Source: Nitrososphaerota archaeon
GTDB taxonomy: Archaea > Thermoproteota > Nitrososphaeria > Nitrososphaerales > UBA183
Reading direction: 5' to 3'
DNA length: 64,000 bases
NCBI GenBank assembly: GCA_029784825.1
Contig: JAFMAU010000004.1
Coordinates: 1 to 64,000, forward strand
Made by a program: the position numbers and the translations under genes. Below are positions 16,533-24,018 of this stretch, piece after piece. Position 1 is the first letter of the stretch, and each line of letters opens with the position of its first letter. The notes under the pieces are model-generated. The model saw only the letters and a program-made list of their open reading frames with translations, made no database searches and was not told the origin of the DNA.

Positions 16533-18338
16533 ATGAGCCTCGACGACTCCCAGGAAGCCGCACCGGTAATCGAGCCGGCTGTGCCTGTGCCAAGGAAGGG
16601 ACTCCCAATCTACAAGATACTCGACTCGATCGACTTCTCGGACCACTTCGTCCTGATAGGGGATGTCGGCACTGGCAAGAGCACGGTCACGCCGATCCAC
16701 GAGTTCGAACTTTCAGGCGGGAGCAGGCAGATACTCATCAGGGAGCCGTCGAGAGCATCCTGCAGCGCGCTGTATTACTCTCTGGAGGCGATCTATCCCA
16801 AGCTGAAGCACGAGCTCGCAGTAATCACAAAGGACACCAGGTTGAACATCGGCGGGAAGATCAAGATAGTCACCGACGGTGTCCTTCTGAGGATGCTGGC
16901 CGAGAACTCGGTGACCAGAAGTTCGATCTACTTCGACGAGAGTCATCAGATGTCCTCGCAGCTCGAGCTGTGCATGTCCCTGGCCAAGAAGGAGGAGGCG
17001 AAGTCAGAGAATCTGTTTCGTATAATGAGCGCCACCATCGATCCCTCGGAGTTCCTTTCGTTCATGGGCATCTCCAAGGTTCACACAATAAGCGGCCGGG
17101 TACATCCAGTAAGGATCGAGACAGTGACTGCGAAGGACCTCGATGAGATGTTCCGGATTGTCTCTTCCTATCTCTACTCCCAGCCGACCGGGGAGTCCTG
17201 GCTCGTGTTCCTCCCCACAAGGCGCCTGGCAGAGAAGTACGCAAGCCAGTATCGGGGAGTCTACATCCATGGCGGGGTCGACGGCTCAGAGGTCAACAAG
17301 ATACAGATGAAGGCAGAGGCGGACAGAAACCTGAGGATCTTCGCAACCAACGTGATCGCTTCGTCAGTCAACATCTACCTCGACAACGTGCTGATCTTCA
17401 ACGAGGCCATAGACAGCAAGGATAGACTGGGGCAGAAGACGCTCACCTACAGGACGCTCGACAACAATTCCCTCCTGCAGATGATGGGGAGGATAGGGAG
17501 ATTCAAGCCGGGCCGGGCCGTCATCCTATCGGAGGTCCACGTCCCCAAGAAGATCGAACCCACCGCAGTCAAGAAGGACCTGGAGTCTGAGACCCCATTT
17601 GACCTCGTCCTGCTGATGGCGAAGTACGGGCTGAGGCTGGCCGAACTGGAGTTCATGTCCAAGGTCAACCACGCCGAGGTCGACTTCGCAGAGGGGTGGA
17701 TGAAGGACATCGGGGCAATAGACTCCCGGAGCCACGAGATCACCTGGAAGGGGCTTCTGATGAGCGAGCTTCCGTACGAGCCCGACTTTGCGCACATGAT
17801 CTCCGGAGCGCTGATTCTGAAGGACTACGCCATGGCGAGGTTCCTCCTGGCGTCCGGGGCCTTCGGGGACTCTCTCAACCACGCCTACAAGGTCGAACGG
17901 GAGCAGGCGGCCAGGTCTTTCCTATACTCTTACGACAGGTCGAATGAGCTCAACGTAAAGGCGCATTTGCTCAGGGACTATTCCCTGGACAACGAGGGGA
18001 TGTTCCGGGCGAAGCTCGCGTCGTCTGGTGTGTTCCTCCGATTCGTGGAGGAGGCCTGGAAGAGCTACGAGGCCGCCAGGGAGGGCCTTAACGATCTGCT
18101 GGTCGCCAAGAAGAAGGAGCCAATCCCTGCCGAGGTAATCGTCGATCCTGACGTCCGCCGCCTGGGGGTCTATCTCGGGGACTGCCTGTCATTTGAGCGG
18201 TTCCGCCGGCATGAGGCGGCGCAGTTCAACCTCAGGGACATGGACATCAGAGGCCATTTCTTTGCGAGGGGAATCACCATGAACAACAAGCGGATTCTCT
18301 TCGACGTTGTGGACCTCCAAGGGCGTAGGCGTGGCTAA
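16533..18338 (+). CDS. DEAH-like superfamily 2 helicase with unknown C-terminal region
   Basis: A 601-residue protein. Helicase motifs are Walker A GDVGTGKST (about residues 43-51), a DESH Walker B box (about 135-138, in place of DEAH), SAT (about 166-168) and motif VI QMMGRIGRFKPG (about 316-327). This is the HrpA/Prp22-like RNA helicase layout. After about residue 345 the sequence is helical and unlike the standard HA2/ratchet domain of DEAH enzymes as far as I can see. It is a lone gene on the plus strand, divergent from acr3. The role may be RNA remodelling, but no partner is adjacent. Confidence 0.75.
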   Translation: MSLDDSQEAAPVIEPAVPVPRKGLPIYKILDSIDFSDHFVLIGDVGTGKSTVTPIHEFELSGGSRQILIREPSRASCSALYYSLEAIYPKLKHELAVITKDTRLNIGGKIKIVTDGVLLRMLAENSVTRSSIYFDESHQMSSQLELCMSLAKKEEAKSENLFRIMSATIDPSEFLSFMGISKVHTISGRVHPVRIETVTAKDLDEMFRIVSSYLYSQPTGESWLVFLPTRRLAEKYASQYRGVYIHGGVDGSEVNKIQMKAEADRNLRIFATNVIASSVNIYLDNVLIFNEAIDSKDRLGQKTLTYRTLDNNSLLQMMGRIGRFKPGRAVILSEVHVPKKIEPTAVKKDLESETPFDLVLLMAKYGLRLAELEFMSKVNHAEVDFAEGWMKDIGAIDSRSHEITWKGLLMSELPYEPDFAHMISGALILKDYAMARFLLASGAFGDSLNHAYKVEREQAARSFLYSYDRSNELNVKAHLLRDYSLDNEGMFRAKLASSGVFLRFVEEAWKSYEAAREGLNDLLVAKKKEPIPAEVIVDPDVRRLGVYLGDCLSFERFRRHEAAQFNLRDMDIRGHFFARGITMNNKRILFDVVDLQGRRRG

Positions 18339-18662
18339 CAAGCCTGTCATTCTGAGGCGACATGTTCGTCCAGACGAGGATTTTCCTGTGCGCTCTCTAG
18401 TAGGCTGCAAGGCTCAGCTAGACCACGTGCATCCCTGAGACAGTCCAGAAGGCCCTGAAAGTTGCATGGCTGCTGCAAGATACTTGCTGAAATTCTGCAG
18501 CTGTCAGGGTAGGCTATTGGGGGCCCGTGTGCACATAGGCATGCGAGAAAGGTTGACCCCTAATTCAACGCGCCTGACTCCATTCTCCAGGAACTTATCT
18601 CCCGCAAACTTTTATTCGTCGTGCGGACCAAGAACGAGCCAAGGAAAAAGGAGGTGAAATGA
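18339..18662. other. Intergenic stretch, no gene seen
   Basis: No convincing reading frame or tRNA is visible on either strand. Near the right end an ACTTTTATTC box (about 18608-18617) and an AAAAAGGAGGTGA ribosome-binding site lead into the small gene at 18663. The remainder has some self-complementary G/C segments but no structure I can name. Confidence 0.4.
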
Positions 18663-18824
18663 GTGACTGAAGAAAAGGACGAGAACAAGGAGAAAGCGAA
18701 GGAGCTTGGTGAGAAGACAGGCGACGCGGTCGGTACAGGCATCAAGAAGGGCTGGGGATTCACCAAGGGTTTGGGTAAGGGCCTGAAGAAGGGCGTCAGC
18801 GGAGAAGAAGAGAAGAAGGAGTAG
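18663..18824 (+). CDS. Small charged protein (53 aa)
   Basis: A 53-residue protein from a GTG start preceded by a strong ribosome-binding site (AAAAAGGAGGTGA, 18645-18657 region) and a TATA-like box further up. The ends are rich in Glu and Lys; the middle is a Gly/Lys repeat region (GIKKGWGFTKGLGKGLKKG) with a glycine-lysine periodicity. An ATG 5 nt upstream is followed at once by a stop, so GTG is the likely start. No family recognised. The codon use and the RBS make it a real gene despite its size. Confidence 0.6.
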   Translation: MTEEKDENKEKAKELGEKTGDAVGTGIKKGWGFTKGLGKGLKKGVSGEEEKKE

Positions 18825-18996
18825 GTGTGTCTCTCCTGAACGAGGAGACGACAAGCTCAGTGTGGTTGCTGCATCCGGTCCCATGTTTTTTGGGCCAGGC
18901 CCAGCGCCTCTCAACGTCAGTCAGTGAAGTCGCAGACTCAGCCATCACAAAAATGGGTTTCGGGGAACCCTATGGACGGGTTCCTCGAATGGCAGG

Positions 18997-19332
18997 CTAG
19001 ACTAGGCCCCAGATGCCAATGACGATTGCTATGATGCCGATGACTGTTTGGAACCTTCCAAGCCATTTCGCGAGCCTTTCGATGCTCTTCCCCACCGCTG
19101 GTATACTCGGCAGGAGTCCAAGAGCTAGGATTAGTCCGGCAACAATGGCCACTATTCCTTGCAGTCCGAAGTACAGGATTCCGACGATGATAGCGATGAC
19201 CCCGATGATTGTCTGAAAGCCGCCCAGCCACTTGGCGACCTTTCCAATGCTTGGTCCTACGGCTGGCAGGCTTGTGACGATGCCCGCAGCCAAAACCAGC
19301 CCTGCGATGATGTTCGTGATTTCGACTATCAT
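18997..19332 (-). CDS. Small membrane protein built from a tandem duplication
   Basis: A 111-residue protein with four hydrophobic segments arranged as two near-identical halves. Each half reads roughly AGL-LA-G---S-PAVG-SI---AKWLG-FQT-IG-IAI--GI. Half one covers residues ~9-54 and half two ~63-108. Each half is a pair of helices joined by a charged loop (IGKVAKWLGGF, IERLAKWLGRF) that could face the cytoplasm. The function is not known. The duplication is obvious in the protein and still visible in the DNA. Confidence 0.7.
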   Translation of the reverse strand: MIVEITNIIAGLVLAAGIVTSLPAVGPSIGKVAKWLGGFQTIIGVIAIIVGILYFGLQGIVAIVAGLILALGLLPSIPAVGKSIERLAKWLGRFQTVIGIIAIVIGIWGLV

Positions 19333-19685
19333 TTCTCAGTTCTTGCTGAGCTAATTTTGAGATTTAAGAGTTGCCGCTAATCTCTCCGAGAACATACGTG
19401 ATCGTCCCGCTCGACGACCCACTAAGGCCTCCTCAGGAAATGGAGATTCCGGCCTGTGTCTGTAGATTTTTCTTCATACACGCGCCCTCTCGGGTTCTGC
19501 CTCTCTGGGGCTCCGTCGGTCTCGATCCCTCTCGCGCGCACGCGGTGGGAGGCAGGAACAGGAACTAACAATGGTGTGTGTCAAGAGCATGCGGTCGCTG
19601 GTCCGCAGACCTGGACGAGTTCAAATTCTACCTGTGGGATCCCGGCGAAACACATATTTCGCTTCGGGCCCCTGCGTTCGCAGAC
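19333..19685. other. Intergenic stretch, no gene seen
   Basis: No convincing gene on either strand. The frame of the downstream hydrolase stays open back to 19578, but that extension is not hydrolase-like. An ACACATATTTCG element at about 19649-19660 is a plausible TATA box for the gene starting at 19686. Confidence 0.4.
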
Positions 19686-20432
19686 ATGCCTGGTAGGTTC
19701 TTGGAGGCCGGCGGGGTGAGAACATACTACGAAGAGTACGGCGAGGGAAGGCCCCTCGTGATGTTGCATGGTGACCTCTGGAACATAGAGTGCTTCTCGG
19801 AGCAGGTCAGGGAGCTCTCCAAGAAGTTGCGATTGATCCTGCCAGAAAGGAGGGGTCATGGGAGGACCCCCGACGCTCCCGGCGTCTGGAGCTATCCCCT
19901 CTTCGCAAGCGACACGGCAGCATTCATGGACGCCCTCGGCCTACACTCAGCCTACCTACTGGGGCACAGCGGCGGGGCGAACATCGCCCTCGAAGTGGCC
20001 GTCGCCCGTCCCGACCTGGTCGAGGCGCTGGTTCTGATCAGCGGGGACAAGGAAATCAAGCTTACAGAGGAACAGAGGAGGACAGCCTTGTCGAGGACTG
20101 TAGACGACTTCAGGCGTCGAGCGCCGTTCATCGCCGAGTCGGTGGAAAGGGTCACTCCTGACGGCAAGAGGCGGCTCCCTAAGATCTACGAGAAGACGAA
20201 AGAACTGTACGCGGATTGGTGCGTCCCCCCGGAGAGGCTCGCCACGCTGAATGTGCGGGCTCTGCTCATGGTCGGGGACCGCGACTTCGTCCCGGTCGAA
20301 GAGTACTCCTCTATGGCGAAGATGATACCTGGCGCACAACTTTGCGTGGTCCCTGGAGCCGACCACGGGCTTATGAGGCGGAGGGCGGGATTGGTCAACA
20401 CAATACTCCTGGACTTCGAAAAGAGCGCCTAA
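19686..20432 (+). CDS. Alpha/beta hydrolase
   Basis: A 248-residue alpha/beta hydrolase. The oxyanion region is MLHGDLWNIE, the nucleophile elbow GHSGGA holds the serine near residue 97, the acid is in MVGDRDFVP, and the histidine in GADHGLM. The ATG at 19686 is chosen because the domain begins right after it (FLEAGGVRTYYEEYG) and a TATA-like element sits ~33 nt upstream; the frame is open further upstream to 19578 but without homology. Substrate unknown; esterase, lipase or epoxide-hydrolase-like activity is possible. Confidence 0.85.
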   Translation: MPGRFLEAGGVRTYYEEYGEGRPLVMLHGDLWNIECFSEQVRELSKKLRLILPERRGHGRTPDAPGVWSYPLFASDTAAFMDALGLHSAYLLGHSGGANIALEVAVARPDLVEALVLISGDKEIKLTEEQRRTALSRTVDDFRRRAPFIAESVERVTPDGKRRLPKIYEKTKELYADWCVPPERLATLNVRALLMVGDRDFVPVEEYSSMAKMIPGAQLCVVPGADHGLMRRRAGLVNTILLDFEKSA

Positions 20433-20535
20433 TCCTCTCAGAAGATGGTCCTGCCAAAGCTAAGATGAAAAACTTCTTGTGGGGTTTGGGCTTGACTCCC
20501 ACACGCCTAGCGCCGCGCAAGAGAAGCAACTTCCG

Positions 20536-20610
20536 TGCGGTCGCTGGGATTTGAACCCAGGTTAGTAGCTTGGAGGGCTACTGTCCTGGACCAGGCTGGA
20601 CGACGACCGC
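20536..20610 (-). tRNA. tRNA-Gly (TCC)
   Basis: A complete 75-nt cloverleaf on the minus strand: acceptor GCGGTCG/CGACCGC with discriminator A, D-stem GTCC/GGAC, anticodon stem GTAGC/GCTAC and T-arm CTGGG-TTCAAAT-CCCAG. The 7-nt anticodon loop is CCTCCAA, so positions 34-36 are TCC for glycine. Position 33 is C where almost all tRNAs have T. No intron is present and CCA is not encoded. It sits 27 nt from the end of nep1. Confidence 0.9.
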
Positions 20611-20637
20611 ACAACCTTCGAGCCCTCCCGAGTCTTT

Positions 20638-21309
20638 TTATGGGTTGAGAGCCCCGACGGCCTTCTCGAACTCGTAGAGCAGCCGCGACGCCACGACGTG
20701 GGCCTCCAGCGGCATCTCGTGGATCCTCACCAGCTCGTCGACCACGGAGAGCGTCTCCAGAATAAAGTGCCCCCGGGGGAAGCCCCCGACGACCACGCAC
20801 GGGTCTCTCGCTGACACCAGCCTCCCCGCCAGGTCGTCTAGCCCAATCTTTCTCCCCTGCACCGAAAGCCCCACCGTAAGGTCGGGCGCGATTACCTTCT
20901 TCACAAAGTCAGGGAGCCTCGAGGGCCTCGCCTTCACCAGCCCGTCGCCATGGCCGAGGAGCGCCTTCTCCACCAGCCCCCTGAACCTGAAGTAGCTCTT
21001 CGGAATCCTCGTCCTCGGCGCAATCTCGACCACGGCGTCGCCGTATGTGTGTACGAAGACCCGGACCTTCCCTTCCAGGTAGAGCGGAGTCCCGGTCACG
21101 CTTAGCAGGGCGACGTGGACCAGGTCTGGCCTCCCCCTCTTCTCCGAGTCCTTCAGCCTCAGCATCGCCGAATGGTGGAAGCTCCTGTCGAGCAGGATCT
21201 CAGACGCGTCGACCCCCCTTCTCTTCGAGTCGCTCGCCACGGCAGGCCTGCTCCTGATCTCCCCGGGCACTAGTTCAAGCGCCGACTCGGCGAGTACGAA
21301 GTTCAGCAA
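20638..21309 (-). CDS. nep1: Nep1/Emg1 rRNA pseudouridine N1-methyltransferase
   Basis: A SPOUT-class methyltransferase that N1-methylates a pseudouridine in small-subunit rRNA during ribosome assembly. Family motifs are LLDRSFHHSAM, RGRPDLVHVALLS, VFVHTYGDAVVEI, TRIPKSYFRFRGL and the SAM-binding VVGGFPRGHF. I take TTG at 21309, giving 223 residues and beginning MLNFVLAESALELVP, as homologues do. An ATG at 21366 would overlap the rnp4 start. A TTAACC promoter element (21334-21341) lies ~28 nt upstream of the TTG, supporting a leaderless start. Confidence 0.9.
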   Translation of the reverse strand: MLNFVLAESALELVPGEIRSRPAVASDSKRRGVDASEILLDRSFHHSAMLRLKDSEKRGRPDLVHVALLSVTGTPLYLEGKVRVFVHTYGDAVVEIAPRTRIPKSYFRFRGLVEKALLGHGDGLVKARPSRLPDFVKKVIAPDLTVGLSVQGRKIGLDDLAGRLVSARDPCVVVGGFPRGHFILETLSVVDELVRIHEMPLEAHVVASRLLYEFEKAVGALNP

Positions 21310-21333
21310 CGGGCTCCCGACCCAATCGATTAC

Positions 21334-21341
21334 GGTTAAGA
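21334..21341. promoter_or_regulatory. Shared TATA-like element between nep1 and rnp4
   Basis: A GGTTAAGA/TCTTAACC element lies ~27 nt before the rnp4 ATG (21365, plus strand) and ~28 nt before the nep1 TTG (21309, minus strand). One near-symmetrical element is therefore at the right distance to drive leaderless transcripts in both directions. Confidence 0.45.
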
Positions 21342-21364
21342 CCTTTCCAGCCAGCCTCTTGCCC

Positions 21365-21673
21365 ATGAAGCCCCGGAAGAACAAGGGGGACGCGGCCGCC
21401 CTTGTCGCCTTCCTGACGAAGTCGGCGGTGGACCTCTCTCACACGAACCCCGCCATGGCCAGGGAGCAGGCGGCCCTCGCTAGGAGGGTGAAGCTCAAGT
21501 TCAACGTCCGCCTCGACCCCTCCCTAACGAGGTTCACCTGCCGGGGGTGCAAGGGGCTCCTCGTCCCCGGAGTGAACGCCCGGGTGAGGCTTGGCCACGG
21601 GAAGCAGACCGTCCTCAGGGTGACCTGCGCGGATTGCGGCCATGTAAATCGCAAAGTAGTCGGAACGGCTTAA
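21365..21673 (+). CDS. rnp4: RNase P protein component 4 (Rpp21/Rpr2 family)
   Basis: A 102-residue basic protein with the Rpr2/Rpp21 architecture: an N-terminal helical part (VAFLTKSAVDLS, REQAALARRV) and a zinc ribbon with FTCRGCKGLLVPG and VTCADCGHVNRK. The conserved VPGxNxRVR segment after the first CxxC is present. It binds the archaeal RNase P RNA with Rnp3 and helps process tRNA 5' ends. A TTG two codons upstream is possible, but ATG 21365 fits the promoter distance. Divergent from nep1. Confidence 0.92.
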   Translation: MKPRKNKGDAAALVAFLTKSAVDLSHTNPAMAREQAALARRVKLKFNVRLDPSLTRFTCRGCKGLLVPGVNARVRLGHGKQTVLRVTCADCGHVNRKVVGTA

Positions 21674-21715
21674 ATACGGAGAAGAAAGGCTCGGAAAATC
21701 GTTTCGTGAGACGTT

Positions 21716-22168
21716 ATGGTTAACGCGCACGACGTCCCGTCAAGCAAGCTGATAGCCGCCCTAGCGGAGCAGATGAAAGGAGTCCCGGGGGTGGAGCAGC
21801 CGGACTGGTCCCGCTTCGTGAAGACCGGCTCCCACGCCGAAAGGCCACCCGCCAGCCCCGACTGGTGGTTCACCCGCGCAGCGTCCCTAATGAGGAAGCT
21901 CTACCTCCACGGCCCGGTGGGCCTCGGAGACCTGGAGAGGGCCTACGGCGGGAGCAAGGCCCTGAAGTACTATCCCAAGCACCACAGGGACGCCGGTGGT
22001 TCCTCCATCCGGAGGATCCTGAAGCAGCTGGAGCAGGCGGAGCTCGTGTCCAAGACCCCCAAGGGGAGGGTCCTTTCCTCGAAGGGGAGGGCCATGATGG
22101 ACAAGGCGTCCAAGGAGCTCTTCACCGCCCTCAGCCAGGAAGACAAGGCCCTAGCGAGGTACGCCTAG
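21716..22168 (+). CDS. rps19e: Ribosomal protein S19e
   Basis: A 150-residue small-subunit protein matching S19e: DWWFTRAASLMRKLYLHGPVG is the family's signature (WW-RAAS--R--Y), followed by YGG and GSSIRRILKQLEQAELV. It belongs to the archaeal/eukaryotic-only ribosomal set. A CTTAAATAC TATA box at 21668-21677 lies ~40 nt upstream. It heads a tight run with PDCD5, L39e, L31e, aIF6, prefoldin and FtsY, separated by 1-13 nt each. Confidence 0.97.
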   Translation: MVNAHDVPSSKLIAALAEQMKGVPGVEQPDWSRFVKTGSHAERPPASPDWWFTRAASLMRKLYLHGPVGLGDLERAYGGSKALKYYPKHHRDAGGSSIRRILKQLEQAELVSKTPKGRVLSSKGRAMMDKASKELFTALSQEDKALARYA

Positions 22169-22170
22169 CC

Positions 22171-22446
22171 ATGTCCGAGCAGCCCCAGAGGCAGGGCGAC
22201 AAGGACGCCCAGCAAAGGAAGATGATGAGGGAGGCGGCCCTCAGGATGGCTCTGACGTCAGAGGCGAGGCAGAGGCTGGCGAACGTGAAGATGGTCAGGC
22301 CCGACCTGGCGTCCTCGATCGAGGAGTACGTCATCCAGCTGGCCGGCTCGGGGAAGCTAAGGAAGGCTGTGGACGACGACCAGCTGAAGCAGATGCTCTC
22401 CTCCCTGCAGGAGAAGAAGCGGGAGATCAAGATCAGGAGGATATAG
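22171..22446 (+). CDS. PDCD5-family DNA-binding protein
   Basis: A 91-residue helical protein starting ATG 2 nt after the S19e stop. The C-terminal two thirds match the PDCD5/TFAR19 family: [19 protein letters not shown], then [14 protein letters not shown] and [21 protein letters not shown]. Archaeal members bind double-stranded DNA in vitro; the biological role is unsettled. Its conserved position between S19e and L39e suggests a translation link. Confidence 0.95.
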   Translation: MSEQPQRQGDKDAQQRKMMREAALRMALTSEARQRLANVKMVRPDLASSIEEYVIQLAGSGKLRKAVDDDQLKQMLSSLQEKKREIKIRRI

Positions 22447-22447
22447 C

Positions 22448-22606
22448 ATGGCAAGAGTCAAGGACACTTCGAAGAAGAACCGGCTGGCAAAGGCCGGGAA
22501 GCAGGCCAGGTCCGTCCCCACCTGGGTCATAGTAAGGACGAACCGCAAGGTGAGGTCGAACCCGAAGCGGAGGAACTGGAGGCAGCGAAAGCTGGGCCTG
22601 AGGTAG
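22448..22606 (+). CDS. rpl39e: Ribosomal protein L39e
   Basis: A 52-residue, highly basic protein. The C-terminal part, with [15 protein letters not shown] followed by [11 protein letters not shown], is the L39e signature (the 'NPKRRxWRRxxL' tail lining the exit tunnel). The ATG follows the PDCD5 stop by 1 nt; L31e starts 6 nt after its stop. Confidence 0.96.
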   Translation: MARVKDTSKKNRLAKAGKQARSVPTWVIVRTNRKVRSNPKRRNWRQRKLGLR

Positions 22607-22612
22607 AGCGCC

Positions 22613-22897
22613 ATGTCCGAACAGAAGATGCAGGAGCTGACCAGGACCTACGTCGTCCCGCTGGGAGTGGTGTACGAGACGCCCCCGTACAGGAGGGCGA
22701 AGAAGGCGATGACCGTGCTCAAGGAGTTCGCCACCAGGCACATGAAGGCGCGCGAGGTCAGCATAGACTCGAAGGTCAACGAACTGATCTGGGCCAGGGG
22801 GATCCGGCACCCGCCTCGGCGCATAACCGTCGAGATGGAGCGCGACGAGGACGGCGTAGTGAAGGTCAGGCTCCTCCCTGAACCAGAAAAAGTGTGA
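22613..22897 (+). CDS. rpl31e: Ribosomal protein L31e
   Basis: A 94-residue protein matching L31e: RTYVVPLGVVYETPPYRRAK is the family start, then VLKEFATRHMKA and VNELIWARGIRHPPRRITV. It sits at the polypeptide exit tunnel of the large subunit. The family's central WxRGI/xxPPR segment is intact. It lies in the S19e-FtsY run and is followed 3 nt later by the aIF6 gene. Confidence 0.97.
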   Translation: MSEQKMQELTRTYVVPLGVVYETPPYRRAKKAMTVLKEFATRHMKAREVSIDSKVNELIWARGIRHPPRRITVEMERDEDGVVKVRLLPEPEKV

Positions 22898-22900
22898 CGC

Positions 22901-23566
22901 TTGGGCCTTCACCTGATAGACATCTACAGAAGCCCGAACATCGGGATCTTCATGCGCTGCAACGACAGGTTCCTCCTTGTCCCCAAAGGGCTCGCCGAGA
23001 CCAAGGTCGAGAAGTTCTGCGAAAGCCTCAGGGTGACCGCAGTCCCTTCGTCCATCGGGGAGTCGCGTCTGCTGGGGGCCCTGACGTCGATGAACAACAA
23101 CGGGGTCCTGGTGTCGCGCCTGGCGGAGGAGGGGGAGATGCAGGAGATAAAGTCCGCGACCGGGCTTAACGTGTCCAGGCTAGACTCCAAGCTCACCGCG
23201 GTGGGGAACCTGGTGGTAGCCAACGACAGGTGCGCACTGGTGTCTCCTGCACTGGACTCGAGGGCCGCGTCGCAGGTCAAAGACGTCCTGGGGACCGAGG
23301 TCGAGCGCATCCCCATCGGCGAGTTTCATCAGGTCGGGTCCTTCGTCGTGGCCACCAACGGCGGCGCCGCTGTGTACCCGGGGCTGGACGAAAGTGAGGT
23401 CGGGAAGCTGGGGCAGATGCTCGGGGTCGACGCCTACCCCACCTCCGTCAACAGCGGGGTCCCCTACGTGGCATCGGGGCTGATAGCCAACTCGAAGAAC
23501 GCCGTGGCGGGGAGCCAGACGACCGGGCCTGAACTTGTCTTTATAACGCGGGCACTGAGCGTGTGA
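22901..23566 (+). CDS. eif6: Translation initiation factor 6 (aIF6)
   Basis: A 221-residue protein of the IF6 family, a pentein-fold, five-repeat anti-association factor that binds the large subunit and blocks premature joining with the small subunit. Repeats are visible, each with an NxxG/NDxxALVSP-like turn (NNNGVLVSR, ANDRCALVSP, ATNGGAAVYPGL). A TTG start lies 3 nt after the L31e stop. In many archaea the ribosomal LX gene follows aIF6; here prefoldin follows after 13 nt. Confidence 0.96.
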   Translation: MGLHLIDIYRSPNIGIFMRCNDRFLLVPKGLAETKVEKFCESLRVTAVPSSIGESRLLGALTSMNNNGVLVSRLAEEGEMQEIKSATGLNVSRLDSKLTAVGNLVVANDRCALVSPALDSRAASQVKDVLGTEVERIPIGEFHQVGSFVVATNGGAAVYPGLDESEVGKLGQMLGVDAYPTSVNSGVPYVASGLIANSKNAVAGSQTTGPELVFITRALSV

Positions 23567-23579
23567 CAAGGAATCGCGA

Positions 23580-24014
23580 TTGACCGCCCCGCAGCCCTCG
23601 GCCGAAGACACTGTCAACGCCCTCGTGGTCGAGGTCCGCGTCCTAGAGTCCACCTACAACGAGCTTTCTTCTCGCCAGAACCTCCTGGAGCGGGCGCTGC
23701 TGGAGAGCAGGGCAGCCCTGGACTCGATCAAGGGCCTGTCTTCGAACAGCCCCCCCGAGGTCCTGACCCAGATCGGAGCCGGAGCCATGCTCAGGTCACA
23801 GCCCCCGGCCGCCGACCGGGTCCTCGTGAGCGTCGGGGCGAACATCGTCATAGAGAAGCCGACGGACGAGGCAGTGGCGATGCTCGAAGAGAGGAGCAGG
23901 GACGTCGAGAAGACCATCGTCTCCATCGTCGGGCAGAGGAACGAGATAGCGGAAAGGCTGAACAGCGACAGGCAGCTCCTGAACAGTCTGGTGGCCCAGA
24001 GCCAGCAGGAGTAG
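23580..24014 (+). CDS. pfdA: Prefoldin subunit alpha
   Basis: A 144-residue protein with two long coiled-coil arms around a beta-hairpin core: EVRVLESTYNELSSRQNLLE at the N-terminal arm, the core strands AGAMLRSQPPAADRVLVSVG and ANIVIEKPTDEA, then SRDVEKTIVSIVGQRNE in the C-terminal arm. This is the prefoldin alpha class, which with beta subunits forms the hexameric chaperone that hands unfolded proteins to the thermosome. TTG start; ftsY follows after 4 nt, the usual archaeal order. Confidence 0.93.
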   Translation: MTAPQPSAEDTVNALVVEVRVLESTYNELSSRQNLLERALLESRAALDSIKGLSSNSPPEVLTQIGAGAMLRSQPPAADRVLVSVGANIVIEKPTDEAVAMLEERSRDVEKTIVSIVGQRNEIAERLNSDRQLLNSLVAQSQQE

Positions 24015-24018
24015 CCCC

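Noticed and set aside
18339..18600. Possible structured RNA
   Set aside because: Some complementary segments exist but no recognisable RNase P, SRP, 5S or riboswitch core could be found by eye.
19578..19685. N-terminal extension of the alpha/beta hydrolase
   Set aside because: The added residues do not resemble the family and the promoter-like element lies inside them.
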